Shown here piece after piece: positions 7,342 to 16,450 of a stretch of 45,876 bases of DNA. Below the pieces are notes generated by a model. It was not told the DNA's origin. It saw only the letters and a program-made list of their open reading frames with translations, and searched no databases. Origin of the DNA: Phytobacter massiliensis JC163 (lineage in GTDB: Bacteria > Pseudomonadota > Gammaproteobacteria > Enterobacterales > Enterobacteriaceae); assembly GCF_000321045.1 (NCBI RefSeq), contig NZ_HE578945.1, positions 1,994,968-2,040,843 of the forward strand, given 5' to 3'. Positions within the stretch are counted from its first letter, which is position 1. Each line of letters starts with the position of its first letter. Both the position numbers and the translations under genes were made by a program.

Positions 7342-8517
7342 CTACAGCCCTAACGCATAGCGCAGCGCCTGGCGCTTAAGTACACCCGCACGGTCGGCCG
7401 CCATCAGGCCGATGTTACGCAGCACGCGCACCGGGCCAAGCGTGTTGCTGAACCCCGCATGGAACAGATCCATCCCGCTCTGCATAATGTAGTTATCGGC
7501 CATCCGCCGCGTCTGATAACGCCGCAGCACCGGCAGGCTGGCCCAGGCTTCGCCACGCTGGCGCGCGCGGCTGAGCACATCCAGCAGGCACTCTACATCA
7601 CGATAGCCCAGGTTGACCCCCTGCCCCGCCAGCGGGTGAATGGTATGCGCCGCGTCCCCCACCAGCGCCAGCCCTGGCCGCACATACTGCAGCGCATGAC
7701 GGCGGGTTAAAGGAAACGCCCCGGCCGCGACAGGCATCACTCGCCCAAGCCGGGCGGGGAAATGTTTTGCTATTTCCTGCTGGAGCTGCACCATATTCAG
7801 GCTCTGCAGCTGGCGGATACGGGCCGGCGCGTCATACCAGACCAGCGAGGCCCAGTAGCCAAAGAGCGGCAAAAAAGCGTGCGGGCCGCTCGGCGTAAAG
7901 TGCTGCCAGGTGCTCTCGCCTGGGGCATTTTCGCACTCTACGGTAATCAGCATGCAGGATTGCTGGTACTGCCAGGCGTGCACGCCAATGCCCGCGCACT
8001 GGCGCACCCGTGAATTAGCGCCGTCAGCGCCAATAACCAGAGTGGCGGTCAGGGTGTCACCGTTATCAAAGGTGAGTTCATGGCTGTCGTTATGCGCATG
8101 CAGCGTGCTCAGCGCCGCGGGTACACTTAGCGTAATTTGCGGATGACGCTCCATCGCCTCCCACAGCGCGCGCTGCAGCACATTGTTTTCCACCATATAG
8201 CCAAGCGACGCCAGCCCCAGCTCCCTGGCCTCAAACATCACGTGGGCGTTTTCCCACTCCCAGGTCTCCAGCCGCTGCCAGGGGTGACAGCGCATTGCGA
8301 GCACGCTGTCCCACACGCCCAGCCGGTTGAGCAAGGCGACCGACGCCGCGCTGATCGCCGAGATGCGCACATCCGGCTGCGCCGTTGGGTCAAAGGCGGG
8401 CGGCGCGTGCTGTTCGATAACCGTGACGTGAAAACCCTGCTGCGCCAGACCCAGCGCCAGCGCCCCGCCGACCATACCGCCGCCGACAATAGCGACCTCA
8501 GTGGTTTGATTTTTCAT
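7342..8517 (-). CDS. ubiF: UbiF, 3-demethoxyubiquinol 3-hydroxylase
   Basis: FAD-dependent monooxygenase that hydroxylates the demethoxyubiquinone ring late in ubiquinone synthesis at the inner membrane. 391 residues, equal to E. coli UbiF. The N-terminal dinucleotide fold is VGGGMVGGALALGLAQ near residue 10. The ring contains DVRISAIS near 48, VIGADGANSRVR near 160 and the second FAD motif GDAAHTIHPLAGQGVN near 285. Convergent with the tRNA operon and divergent from miaB. It resembles the paralogues UbiH and VisC/UbiI, but the closest match in text and synteny is UbiF. Confidence 0.95.
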   Translation of the reverse strand: MKNQTTEVAIVGGGMVGGALALGLAQQGFHVTVIEQHAPPAFDPTAQPDVRISAISAASVALLNRLGVWDSVLAMRCHPWQRLETWEWENAHVMFEARELGLASLGYMVENNVLQRALWEAMERHPQITLSVPAALSTLHAHNDSHELTFDNGDTLTATLVIGADGANSRVRQCAGIGVHAWQYQQSCMLITVECENAPGESTWQHFTPSGPHAFLPLFGYWASLVWYDAPARIRQLQSLNMVQLQQEIAKHFPARLGRVMPVAAGAFPLTRRHALQYVRPGLALVGDAAHTIHPLAGQGVNLGYRDVECLLDVLSRARQRGEAWASLPVLRRYQTRRMADNYIMQSGMDLFHAGFSNTLGPVRVLRNIGLMAADRAGVLKRQALRYALGL

Positions 8518-8602
8518 GGGCCATTATCCTTAAAGGTGAATCCCTTAAGTTTACCGGATTTTTCATTTCTTGAGGGCTGACGACGTCCTTTAATCGCCAT
8601 AC

Positions 8603-8631
8603 TGGTCAGGGCGCAACCAAAGCATTACAAT
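8603..8631 (+). promoter_or_regulatory. Candidate sigma-70 promoter of miaB
   Basis: TGGTCA (4 of 6 with the -35 consensus) and TACAAT (5 of 6 with the -10) are 17 bp apart, about 44 bp before the miaB ATG. Confidence 0.5.
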
Positions 8632-8674
8632 ACGCGCCCTGCATTGCGCCATTAAACAAAGCATGAGCAAGTCG

Positions 8675-10098
8675 ATGACGAAAAAACTCCATATTAAAAC
8701 CTGGGGCTGTCAGATGAACGAGTACGATTCATCAAAGATGGCCGATCTTCTGGATGCCACACACGGGTATCAACTTACCGACGTGGCGGAGGAGGCGGAC
8801 GTCCTGCTGCTGAATACCTGCTCAATCCGCGAGAAGGCTCAGGAAAAAGTATTCCATCAGTTAGGTCGCTGGAGATTACTCAAAGAAAAAATCCGGACCT
8901 GATTATTGGCGTTGGCGGCTGCGTGGCTTCTCAGGAAGGGGACCATATTCGTCAGCGCGCCCACTACGTGGACATTATTTTTGGCCCGCAGACGCTGCAC
9001 CGCCTGCCGGAAATGATCAACTCCGTACGCGGCAACCGCAGCCCGGTGGTGGACATTAGCTTCCCGGAGATCGAGAAATTCGATCGTCTGCCGGAGCCGC
9101 GCGCCGAAGGCCCGACCGCCTTTGTCTCCATCATGGAAGGCTGTAATAAATACTGCACCTATTGCGTGGTGCCGTACACCCGTGGCGAAGAGGTCAGCCG
9201 TCCGTGCGACGATATTCTCTTCGAGATAGCCCAACTGGCGGCGCAGGGCGTGCGTGAAGTTAACCTGCTTGGGCAGAACGTGAACGCCTGGCGTGGCGAA
9301 AACTATGACGGCAGCACCGGTTCGTTTGCTGACCTGCTGCGTCTGGTGGCGGCGATTGACGGTATCGATCGCATCCGCTTTACCACCAGCCACCCGATCG
9401 AATTTACCGACGACATCGTGGAGGTTTATCGCGATACGCCGGAGCTGGTGAGCTTCCTCCACCTGCCGGTGCAGAGCGGCTCTGACCGGGTGCTGAACCT
9501 GATGGGACGCACCCATACCGCGCTGGAATATAAAGCCATTATTCGTAAGCTGCGTGAGGCCCGCCCGGACATTCAGATCAGCTCTGATTTTATCGTCGGC
9601 TTCCCCGGTGAAACGACCGATGATTTCGAGCGCACGATGAAGCTTATCGCCGACGTTAATTTCGACATGAGCTATAGCTTCATCTTCTCCGCCCGTCCGG
9701 GAACGCCTGCGGCCGATATGGTTGACGACGTGCCGGAAGAAGAGAAGAAGCAGCGTCTCTACATCCTGCAGGAGCGTATTAACCAGCAGGCGATGGCCTG
9801 GAGCCGCCGCATGCTCGGCACCACCCAGCGTATTCTGGTTGAAGGCACCTCTCGTAAGAGCATTATGGAGCTCTCCGGGCGCACCGAGAATAACCGCGTG
9901 GTGAACTTCGAAGGCACCCCGGATATGATTGGCAAGTTCGTTGATGTAGAAATTGTCGATGTGTTCCCGAACTCCCTGCGCGGTAAAGTGGTCCGTACCG
10001 AAGAGGAGATGGGGCTGCGGGTGGTGGAAACGCCGGCCTCCGTTATTGCCCGCACCCGTAAAGAAAATGAGTTAGGCGTCGGGATGTATCAGCCCTAA
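8675..10098 (+). pseudogene. miaB: MiaB, tRNA-2-methylthio-N6-isopentenyladenosine synthase (frameshifted in this sequence)
   Basis: Radical-SAM methylthiotransferase that adds the 2-methylthio group to i6A37 of tRNAs reading UNN codons. Frame 1 runs from 8675 to a stop at 8902 (N-terminal UPF0004 domain with GCQMN and NTCSIRE). Frame 2 carries GVGGCVASQ, the SAM cluster CNKYCTYC and the C-terminal TRAM domain to 10098. The break is at 8885-8891, where G is followed by six A while the conserved KEKNPDL reading needs seven. Adding one A gives 474 residues, exactly the E. coli length, and every key cysteine is intact. The start MTKKL matches E. coli; an in-frame ATG at 8663 would add four residues. 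Either a homopolymer error or an inactivated gene. Confidence 0.9.
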
Positions 10099-10105
10099 TC
10101 CATTC

Positions 10106-10128
10106 AGGCCTGCCTTTCCGGCAGGCCT
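10106..10128 (+). terminator. Hairpin after miaB, possible terminator
   Basis: GGCCTGCC/GGCAGGCC with a 5-nt loop, 8 bp after the miaB stop. The downstream T tract is poor (TTGTATTT), so termination may be partial. Its 3' arm overlaps the -35 of the sigma-32-type promoter that follows. Confidence 0.55.
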
Positions 10129-10154
10129 TGTATTTCCCCTCCCCACCCCCATAT
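10127..10154 (+). promoter_or_regulatory. Sigma-32 (heat-shock) promoter of the ybeZ operon
   Basis: CTTGTAT (5 of 7 with CTTGAAA), a 13-bp spacer, then CCCCATAT, an exact match to the sigma-32 -10 consensus CCCCATNT. It lies about 105 bp before ybeZ. In E. coli the ybeZYX-lnt operon is a known heat-shock operon, which supports the call. Confidence 0.75.
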
Positions 10155-10259
10155 TTGCTGCAATGCTTGCGCCTTTTCCGCGTGGCGTGAATAATTTCAT
10201 CAAGACGACTCCCGTCTGCAGGCCGGATACCCGGCGACATCCAAATTAAGAGGAACAGT

Positions 10260-11312
10260 TTGAACATAGACACTCGTGAACTAACGCTTGAGCCAGCAGA
10301 CAACGCTCGCCTGCTGAGCCTGTGCGGTCCGTTTGATGACAACATCAAACAGCTGGAGCGGCGGCTGGGCATCGAAATTAACCGTCGCGATAACCATTTC
10401 AAACTCACCGGACGCACAATTTGCGTCAACGCTGCCGCAGATATTCTGCTCAGCCTGTATGTCGATACGGCCCCCATGCGCGGGCAAATTCAGGATATTG
10501 AACCGGAACAGATCCATCTGGCCATTAAAGAAGCGCGGGTACTTGAGCAGACCGCCGAGAGCGTGCCGGAATATGGCAAAGCGGTGAATATCAAGACCAA
10601 ACGCGGCGTGATTAAACCGCGCACGCCGAACCAGGCGCAGTACATCGCCCATATTCTCGACCACGACATCACCTTCGGCGTCGGCCCGGCCGGTACCGGG
10701 AAGACCTATCTGGCGGTCGCCGCAGCGGTAGACGCTCTGGAGCGCCAGGAGATCCGGCGTATTCTGCTGACGCGCCCGGCGGTGGAAGCGGGGGAGAAAC
10801 TGGGCTTTCTGCCCGGCGACTTAAGCCAGAAGGTAGACCCGTATCTGCGCCCGCTGTACGACGCGCTGTTCGAAATGCTGGGCTTTGAGAAAGTCGAGAA
10901 GCTGATTGAGCGTAACGTAATTGAAGTCGCGCCGCTGGCCTATATGCGCGGCCGTACCCTGAACGACGCCTTTATCATTCTTGATGAGAGCCAGAACACC
11001 ACCATCGAGCAGATGAAGATGTTCCTGACCCGTATCGGCTTCAACTCGAAAGCGGTGATTACCGGCGATATCACCCAGATTGACCTGCCGCGCAACACCA
11101 AATCGGGTCTGCGTCACGCCATCGAAGTGCTGGCGAACGTGGAGGAGATCAGCTTTAACTTCTTCCATAGCGAAGACGTGGTGCGCCATCCGGTTGTCGC
11201 CCGTATCGTCAATGCTTACGAGGCGTGGGAAGAGGCGGACCAGAAACGCCGTGCGGAACAGGCCGCCGAGCGTAAACGTGAAGCGCAGGCGCACGAGCAG
11301 GAGCAGAAATGA
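10260..11312 (+). CDS. ybeZ: YbeZ, PhoH-family ATPase
   Basis: PhoH-like P-loop NTPase of 350 residues, linked in E. coli to the rRNA-processing nuclease YbeY. The N-terminal RNA-binding-like region (1-110) is followed by a PhoH domain with Walker [10 protein letters not shown] near residue 140 and Walker [10 protein letters not shown] near 240. The C-terminal tail is charged and Gln/Glu-rich. The start is a TTG at 10260, preceded by AAGAGGAAC. No in-frame ATG fits, and the MNIDTRE reading matches E. coli. Its stop overlaps the ybeY start by 4 nt (ATGA), so translation is coupled. Heat-shock promoter at 10127-10154. Confidence 0.95.
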   Translation: MNIDTRELTLEPADNARLLSLCGPFDDNIKQLERRLGIEINRRDNHFKLTGRTICVNAAADILLSLYVDTAPMRGQIQDIEPEQIHLAIKEARVLEQTAESVPEYGKAVNIKTKRGVIKPRTPNQAQYIAHILDHDITFGVGPAGTGKTYLAVAAAVDALERQEIRRILLTRPAVEAGEKLGFLPGDLSQKVDPYLRPLYDALFEMLGFEKVEKLIERNVIEVAPLAYMRGRTLNDAFIILDESQNTTIEQMKMFLTRIGFNSKAVITGDITQIDLPRNTKSGLRHAIEVLANVEEISFNFFHSEDVVRHPVVARIVNAYEAWEEADQKRRAEQAAERKREAQAHEQEQK

Positions 11313-11776
11313 GCCAGGTGATCCTCGATTTGCAGCTGGCCTGCGAAGACACGTCCGGTCTGCCGGAAGAGGCGCAGTTCCAGCGCTGGCTTGATGCGGT
11401 CATTCCGCAGTTTCAGGAAGAGGCCGAGGTGACCATTCGTCTGGTAGACGAGGCGGAAAGCCACGAGTTAAACCTGACCTATCGTGGGAAAGATAAGCCG
11501 ACCAACGTGCTCTCTTTCCCCTTTGAAGCCCCGCCAGGCATCGAAATGCCGCTGCTGGGCGATTTGATCATCTGCCGTCAGGTGGTCGAACAGGAGGCGC
11601 AGGAACAGGGCAAACCGCTGGAGGCGCACTGGGCGCATATGGTGGTGCACGGTAGCCTGCATCTGCTGGGTTACGACCACATTGAAGATGACGAAGCGGA
11701 AGAGATGGAAGGCCTCGAAACAGAGATAATGCTTGCTCTGGCCTATGAGGATCCGTACATTTCCGAGAAGGAATAG
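11309..11776 (+). CDS. ybeY: YbeY, endoribonuclease / 16S rRNA 3'-end maturation factor
   Basis: Metal-dependent single-strand RNase of the UPF0054 family, needed in E. coli for 16S rRNA 3' processing and 70S quality control. 155 residues, E. coli length. The zinc site [11 protein letters not shown] near residue 114 has the three required histidines (HxxxHxxxxxH), and SFPFE lies near 70. It overlaps ybeZ by 4 nt. A GC-rich hairpin without T tract (11782-11799) follows the stop, and corC starts 103 nt later, so readthrough into corC-lnt is likely. Confidence 0.96.
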   Translation: MSQVILDLQLACEDTSGLPEEAQFQRWLDAVIPQFQEEAEVTIRLVDEAESHELNLTYRGKDKPTNVLSFPFEAPPGIEMPLLGDLIICRQVVEQEAQEQGKPLEAHWAHMVVHGSLHLLGYDHIEDDEAEEMEGLETEIMLALAYEDPYISEKE

Positions 11777-11878
11777 TCCGTGCGGCGGCCTCCCGCCGCG
11801 CTGACACCCTATGCTGCCATGCGCTGAGTTTGCGCGTTATGGCGACACTATCACCAATATGAGAACCCAAACGACGCC

Positions 11879-12757
11879 ATGAGCGACGACAATTCACACA
11901 GTAGTGACACAGTAAATAGCAAAAAGGGATTCTTCTCCCTTTTACTTAGCCAGCTTTTTCACGGCGAACCTAAAAACCGTGACGATTTACTGGCGCTGAT
12001 CCGTGATTCCGGACAGAACGAGCTTATCGACCAGGATACCCGCGAAATGCTCGAAGGGGTTATGGACATCGCCGACCAGCGCGTCCGCGATATCATGATT
12101 CCCCGCTCGCAGATGATTACCCTGAAACGCAACCAGACGCTGGACGAGTGCCTCGACGTCATTATCGAGTCCGCCCACTCGCGTTTCCCGGTTATCAGCG
12201 AAGACAAGGATCACATTGAAGGGATTCTGATGGCTAAGGATCTGCTGCCGTTTATGCGCAGCGACGCCGACGCTTTCAGCATGGAAAAAGTGTTACGCCA
12301 GGCCGTGGTGGTTCCTGAAAGCAAGCGCGTTGACCGCATGCTCAAGGAGTTTCGCTCTCAGCGTTACCATATGGCTATCGTGATTGACGAGTTCGGCGGC
12401 GTTTCCGGCCTTGTAACCATTGAAGATATTCTTGAGCTTATCGTCGGCGAAATCGAAGACGAATACGATGACGAAGAGGATATCGATTTCCGTCAGCTCA
12501 GCCGCCATACGTGGACCGTGCGCGCCCTTGCGCCTATCGAAGATTTTAACGAAACCTTTGGTACCCACTTTAGCGATGAAGAGGTCGACACCATCGGCGG
12601 TCTGGTGATGCAGGCGTTCGGGCATCTTCCGGCGCGCGGCGAATCCATTGAGATCGATGGCTATCAGTTCAAAGTGGCGATGGCCGACAGTCGACGTATT
12701 ATTCAGGTTCATGTCAGAATGCCGGACGATTCCCCCGCCCCAAAACTGGACGAGTAA
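11879..12757 (+). CDS. corC: CorC (YbeX), CBS-domain protein
   Basis: Soluble CBS-pair protein of 292 residues. It is historically tied to Mg/Co efflux with CorA, and more recently to ribosome and heat phenotypes along with YbeZ/YbeY. The N-terminal segment (1-65) is followed by a CBS pair around 70-190 ([28 protein letters not shown]) and a C-terminal CorC/HlyC domain around 205-285 ([12 protein letters not shown]). It has no membrane segments. Third gene of the heat-shock operon, 6 nt before lnt. Confidence 0.95.
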   Translation: MSDDNSHSSDTVNSKKGFFSLLLSQLFHGEPKNRDDLLALIRDSGQNELIDQDTREMLEGVMDIADQRVRDIMIPRSQMITLKRNQTLDECLDVIIESAHSRFPVISEDKDHIEGILMAKDLLPFMRSDADAFSMEKVLRQAVVVPESKRVDRMLKEFRSQRYHMAIVIDEFGGVSGLVTIEDILELIVGEIEDEYDDEEDIDFRQLSRHTWTVRALAPIEDFNETFGTHFSDEEVDTIGGLVMQAFGHLPARGESIEIDGYQFKVAMADSRRIIQVHVRMPDDSPAPKLDE

Positions 12758-12762
12758 CATAA

Positions 12763-14301
12763 ATGGCATTTGCCCCCCTGCTTGAACGCCAGCGCGTACG
12801 GCTGCTGCTGGCGTTACTTTTCGGCGCCAGCGGAACGCTGGCTTTTTCCCCGTATGATATCTGGCCTTTTGCGCTGTTGTCCCTGATGGGGCTGCAGTGG
12901 CTGACGCTCAACCGTCGACCGCTGCAGGCGGCGTGGATTGGCTATGCCTGGGGCTTTGGCCTGTTTGGCACCGGCGTTAACTGGGTCTACGTCAGTATCG
13001 CGCAGTTCGGCGGCATGCCCGGCTTCGTTAACGTCTTTCTGGTGGTATTGCTGGCGGCCTACCTTTCGCTCTACACCGGCCTGTTCGCCGGGGTGCTGGC
13101 ACGGTTATGGCCAAAAACCAGCTGGCTGCGGGTGGCCATTGCCGCTCCGGTAGTCTGGCAAATCACCGAGTTTTTACGCGGTTGGGTGCTGACCGGCTTT
13201 CCCTGGCTGCAGTTTGGCTACAGTCAGATTGACGGCCCGCTTAAAGGGCTGGCGCCGTTATTTGGCGTTGAGTCGATAACCTTTCTGCTGATGGCGGTAA
13301 GCGGCCTGCTGGTGCTGGCGATAACGACGCGCAGCGTGCGCGCGCTGATCGTGGCGCTGGTACTGTTTGCTCTGCCCTTCCCGCTGCGTTATATCCAGTG
13401 GTATCAGCTGCTGCCGGAGCGGGCGACAAGAGTGACGCTGGTACAGGGCGACATTCCCCAGTCGATGAAATGGGAAGAGAAGCAGCTGCTGGAGACGTTA
13501 TCTATCTATCGTAACGCCACCGCACCGGAGCTGGGCAAATCGCAGCTTATCATCTGGCCGGAATCGGCTATCTCCGATCTGGAAATTAACCAGCAGCCGT
13601 TCCTGGAAGAGACGGACCGCCTCCTGCGCGACCATGACACCACCCTTATTACCGGGGTGGTGGACGCGCGTCTGAACCGGGAAAACCGTTACGACACCTA
13701 CAATACGATTATCACGCTGGGTAAAGAGAGCCCGTACAGCTACGACTCCACTAACCGCTATAACAAAAACCACCTGGTGCCGTTTGGCGAGTTTGTGCCG
13801 CTGGAGTCCATTCTGCGTCCGCTGGCCCCCTTCTTCGACCTGCCGATGTCCTCTTTCAGCCGTGGCCCGTATGTTCAGCCGCAGCTGCTGGCGCACGGTT
13901 ATAAGCTGACGCCCGCCATCTGCTACGAAATCATCCTTGGCGAACAGGTGCGGGATAATTTCCGCCCGGACACCGATTTCCTGCTGACCATCTCTAACGA
14001 TGCCTGGTTTGGTAAATCCATCGGCCCGTGGCAGCATTTCCAGATGGCGCGGATGCGGTCGCTGGAGCTGGCGCGCCCCCTGCTGCGCAGCACCAACAAC
14101 GGCATTACGGCGGTAATCGGCCCGCAGGGTGACATCCAGTCGATGATTCCCCAGTTTAGCCGTCAGGTACTGACCAGCGAAGTGACGCCGACCCGAGGGC
14201 TGACGCTCTATGCCCGTCTGGGTCACTGGCCGCTGTGGCTGTTTACCGCCCTGCTGGGCTTTGCGGCTGTCATTATGAGCCTGCGCCAGCGCCGTTCTTA
14301 A
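12763..14301 (+). CDS. lnt: Apolipoprotein N-acyltransferase Lnt
   Basis: Integral inner-membrane enzyme that adds the third acyl chain to the N-terminal cysteine of lipoproteins, making them fit for Lol transport. 512 residues, as in E. coli. About six hydrophobic segments occupy residues 10-215, then comes a periplasmic nitrilase-type domain (225-480) with the Glu of WPES, the Lys of [10 protein letters not shown] and the nucleophilic Cys of AICYE, and a last C-terminal membrane helix. Lipoproteins it would mature in this window include LptE and RlpA. Downstream hairpin at 14311. Confidence 0.97.
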   Translation: MAFAPLLERQRVRLLLALLFGASGTLAFSPYDIWPFALLSLMGLQWLTLNRRPLQAAWIGYAWGFGLFGTGVNWVYVSIAQFGGMPGFVNVFLVVLLAAYLSLYTGLFAGVLARLWPKTSWLRVAIAAPVVWQITEFLRGWVLTGFPWLQFGYSQIDGPLKGLAPLFGVESITFLLMAVSGLLVLAITTRSVRALIVALVLFALPFPLRYIQWYQLLPERATRVTLVQGDIPQSMKWEEKQLLETLSIYRNATAPELGKSQLIIWPESAISDLEINQQPFLEETDRLLRDHDTTLITGVVDARLNRENRYDTYNTIITLGKESPYSYDSTNRYNKNHLVPFGEFVPLESILRPLAPFFDLPMSSFSRGPYVQPQLLAHGYKLTPAICYEIILGEQVRDNFRPDTDFLLTISNDAWFGKSIGPWQHFQMARMRSLELARPLLRSTNNGITAVIGPQGDIQSMIPQFSRQVLTSEVTPTRGLTLYARLGHWPLWLFTALLGFAAVIMSLRQRRS

Positions 14302-14310
14302 CGCCCTTCT

Positions 14311-14332
14311 CCCGGCGCCCCTGTGCGCCGGG
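14311..14332 (+). terminator. GC-rich hairpin after lnt
   Basis: CCCGGCGC/GCGCCGGG with a 6-nt loop, 9 bp after the lnt stop. There is no U tract, so it is either a weak terminator or an mRNA 3'-end stabiliser. Confidence 0.5.
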
Positions 14333-14346
14333 CTACCCTTCCATTC

Positions 14347-14362
14347 TGGCACGCCTCTTGCT
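14347..14362 (+). promoter_or_regulatory. Sigma-54 promoter upstream of gltI
   Basis: TGGCACGCCTCTTGCT matches the sigma-54 consensus TGGCACG-N4-TTGCW at every fixed position. The -24 GG and -12 GC are exactly 10 bp apart. The predicted start is near 14373, about 270 nt before the gltI ATG. No other GG-N10-GC promoter is seen between lnt and gltI. It suggests nitrogen-limitation control of glutamate/aspartate uptake. Confidence 0.75.
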
Positions 14363-14407
14363 TTATACATTCAGAGATAACGCATTTAGCTTAACGTGCA
14401 ACCCGGT

Positions 14408-14446
14408 CGCACCAAAGGGGATCGCGGGTAGCACCAAAACGGTGCA
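14408..14446. promoter_or_regulatory. NtrC-like sites (one strong, one weak)
   Basis: 14430-14446 reads AGCACCAAAACGGTGCA, 12 of 14 fixed bases of the NtrC palindrome TGCACCA-N3-TGGTGCA. A weaker site starting CGCACCA at 14408-14424 is exactly 22 bp (two turns) upstream, which suits cooperative NtrC binding. Both lie downstream of the predicted sigma-54 start, which is unusual. The strong site could also fold as a 5-bp hairpin. Confidence 0.5.
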
Positions 14447-14580
14447 ATGTAAGATTTTTGCCTTTAAACGGTGCGGCGCACTTCGCAAAAACAAACAATA
14501 ACGCAGCAAAATCTTTACATTAAGCCAAACTAAATGCTAACAAACGCATACAACACTGCACGGATGTGCAGCAGGATATA

Positions 14581-14602
14581 AAAACACAACACACACTCAC
14601 AC
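14581..14602 (+). promoter_or_regulatory. C/A-rich GcvB target and translation enhancer in the gltI leader
   Basis: A 22-nt stretch made almost only of A and C lies 43-64 nt before the gltI ATG. In Salmonella, GcvB sRNA pairs through its G/U-rich R1 region with such a C/A element upstream of gltI, which also enhances translation. A small hairpin CTGCAC/GTGCAG (14556-14571) precedes it. Confidence 0.65.
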
Positions 14603-14644
14603 GGGTATCAATGCGTCTCTGGCGCGACGATGAAGGAGTTGGAT

Positions 14645-15553
14645 ATGCAATTACGTAAACTGGCCACAGCAATGCTGGTGATGGGAATGACAGCCGGTGT
14701 GGCGCATGCCGAAGATGCCGCCCCTGCCGCAGGCAGCACCCTGGACAAAATTGCCAAAAACGGCGTGATCGTGGTTGGGCATCGTGAATCTTCCGTGCCG
14801 TTCTCTTACTACGATAACCAGCAGAAGGTCGTGGGCTACTCTCAGGACTATTCAAACGCTATCGTTGAAGCGGTGAAGAAAAAGCTCAACAAACCTGACC
14901 TGCAGGTCAAACTGATTCCTATCACCTCGCAAAACCGTATTCCGCTGCTGCAAAACGGCACCTACGATTTTGAGTGCGGCTCGACCACCAACAACCTTGA
15001 GCGCCAGAAACAGGCTGCCTTCTCCGACACGATTTTTGTGGTTGGTACCCGTCTGCTGACCAAAAAAGGCGGCGACATTAAAGATTTCGCCGATCTGAAA
15101 GGCAAAGCGGTGGTGGTGACCTCCGGGACAACCTCTGAAATTCTGCTGCACAAGCTGAACGACGAGAAGAAAATGGACATGCGCATCATCAGCGCCAAAG
15201 ACCATGGCGACTCTTTCCGCACGCTGGAAAGCGGCCGCGCCGTGGCCTTTATGATGGATGACGCCCTGCTGGCGGGCGAGCGCGCGAAGGCGAAGAAAGC
15301 GGACAACTGGGACATCGTCGGCACAGCGCAGTCGAAAGAAGCTTACGGCTGTATGCTGCGTAAAGACGATACCGACTTTAAAAAGCTGATCGACGATACC
15401 ATCGCCCAGGCGCAAACCTCCGGCGAAGCGGCGAAGTGGTTTGACAAGTGGTTCAAAAACCCGATTCCGCCCAAAAACCTTAACCTGAACTTCGAGCTTT
15501 CCGACGATATGAAAGCGCTGTTCAAAGAACCGAATGACAAGGCACTTAACTAA
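14645..15553 (+). CDS. gltI: GltI, periplasmic glutamate/aspartate-binding protein
   Basis: Solute receptor of the GltIJKL ABC importer for L-glutamate and L-aspartate. 302 residues with a type-I signal peptide (hydrophobic LATAMLVMGMTAG, cleavage after AHA near residue 22) and a type-II periplasmic binding fold. The family signature GYSQDYSNAIVEAV lies near residue 65. An upstream in-frame ATG at 14630 would place AAGGAG inside the gene; the 14645 ATG has that RBS 6 nt ahead and matches E. coli. The leader carries sigma-54, NtrC-like and GcvB elements, and the SroC RNA follows the stop. Confidence 0.96.
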   Translation: MQLRKLATAMLVMGMTAGVAHAEDAAPAAGSTLDKIAKNGVIVVGHRESSVPFSYYDNQQKVVGYSQDYSNAIVEAVKKKLNKPDLQVKLIPITSQNRIPLLQNGTYDFECGSTTNNLERQKQAAFSDTIFVVGTRLLTKKGGDIKDFADLKGKAVVVTSGTTSEILLHKLNDEKKMDMRIISAKDHGDSFRTLESGRAVAFMMDDALLAGERAKAKKADNWDIVGTAQSKEAYGCMLRKDDTDFKKLIDDTIAQAQTSGEAAKWFDKWFKNPIPPKNLNLNFELSDDMKALFKEPNDKALN

Positions 15554-15697
15554 TTAAAACAACGGGGCGGGACCTCCTGCCCTCTCGATTGTAGAAGCAG
15601 CGCGGACAGACTATACGCTGACGGGTCGTTCCCCCGTCGACGCGAACACAGGCTCTTCACACAATCTTCGAGGGTAGCGCTGCTACCCTTTTTTTTC
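15550..15697 (+). ncRNA. sroC: SroC sRNA (gltI 3' region), approximate 5' end
   Basis: The gltI-gltJ gap has the features of SroC, an RNA cut from the gltI transcript that acts as a sponge for GcvB. There is an ACGGGGCGGG...CCTGCCC hairpin at the start, a second hairpin around ACGGGTCGTTCCCCCGT, and a final AGGGTAGC/GCTACCCT terminator with eight T. In E. coli and Salmonella the RNA is about 150-160 nt and occupies this same gap. The 5' end, formed by RNase E, cannot be fixed from sequence. Confidence 0.75.
15671..15696 (+). terminator. Rho-independent terminator at the end of gltI/SroC
   Basis: Perfect 8-bp stem AGGGTAGC/GCTACCCT with a 3-nt loop, followed by a run of T. It attenuates gltJKL relative to gltI and forms the SroC 3' end with its Hfq-binding U tail. 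Confidence 0.9.
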
Positions 15698-15709
15698 TGG
15701 AGTAGATTT

Positions 15710-16450
15710 ATGTCCATAGACTGGAACTGGGGAATTTTTCTGCAACAAGCCCCGTTCGGCAACACCACCTATCTTGGCTGGCTATGGAGCGGCTTTCAGG
15801 TCACCGTCGCCTTATCGATTACGGCCTGGATTATCGCTTTTCTGGTTGGCTCCCTGTTCGGCATCCTGCGCACGGTTCCTAATCGTTTCTTATCCGGCAT
15901 CGGCACGCTGTATGTAGAGCTGTTTCGTAACGTCCCGCTGATCGTCCAGTTCTTTACCTGGTATCTGGTCGTACCGGAACTGCTGCCGGAAGATCTGGGC
16001 ATGTGGTTCAAAGCGGAACTGGACCCGAATATTCAGTTCTTCCTCTCATCCATGATCTGCCTGGGCTTGTTCACCGCCGCGCGCGTGTGCGAACAGGTTC
16101 GCGCCGCGATTCAGTCGCTGCCGCGCGGGCAGAAAAACGCGGCGCTGGCGATGGGGCTGACGCTGCCGCAGGCGTACCGTTACGTTCTGCTGCCGAACGC
16201 CTACCGGGTGATTGTGCCGCCGATGACCTCGGAGATGATGAACCTGGTAAAGAACTCGGCTATCGCCTCAACCATCGGTCTGGTGGACATGGCGGCGCAG
16301 GCGGGCAAATTGCTTGACTACTCCGCCCATGCCTGGGAATCCTTTACCGCGATCACCATCGCCTATGTGATCATTAACGCCATCATTATGCTGGTGATGA
16401 ACCTGGTCGAGCGCAAAGTGCGCCTGCCGGGCAATATGGGGGGCAAATAA
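15710..16450 (+). CDS. gltJ: GltJ, glutamate/aspartate ABC permease
   Basis: Inner-membrane permease of the His/Glu/Gln/Arg/opine family, which pairs with GltK. 246 residues with about five membrane helices. The EAA loop that contacts the ATPase is visible ([20 protein letters not shown], near residue 137). It begins 13 nt after the SroC terminator T tract, with RBS TGGAG, so its expression depends on readthrough. Its stop overlaps the gltK ATG by one base. Confidence 0.96.
   Translation: MSIDWNWGIFLQQAPFGNTTYLGWLWSGFQVTVALSITAWIIAFLVGSLFGILRTVPNRFLSGIGTLYVELFRNVPLIVQFFTWYLVVPELLPEDLGMWFKAELDPNIQFFLSSMICLGLFTAARVCEQVRAAIQSLPRGQKNAALAMGLTLPQAYRYVLLPNAYRVIVPPMTSEMMNLVKNSAIASTIGLVDMAAQAGKLLDYSAHAWESFTAITIAYVIINAIIMLVMNLVERKVRLPGNMGGK

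Noticed and set aside
8885-8891. Programmed ribosomal frameshift or transcriptional slippage as a designed feature of miaB
   Set aside because: No such control is known for miaB in this family, and a similar A-run indel in nagB makes sequencing error the simpler explanation.
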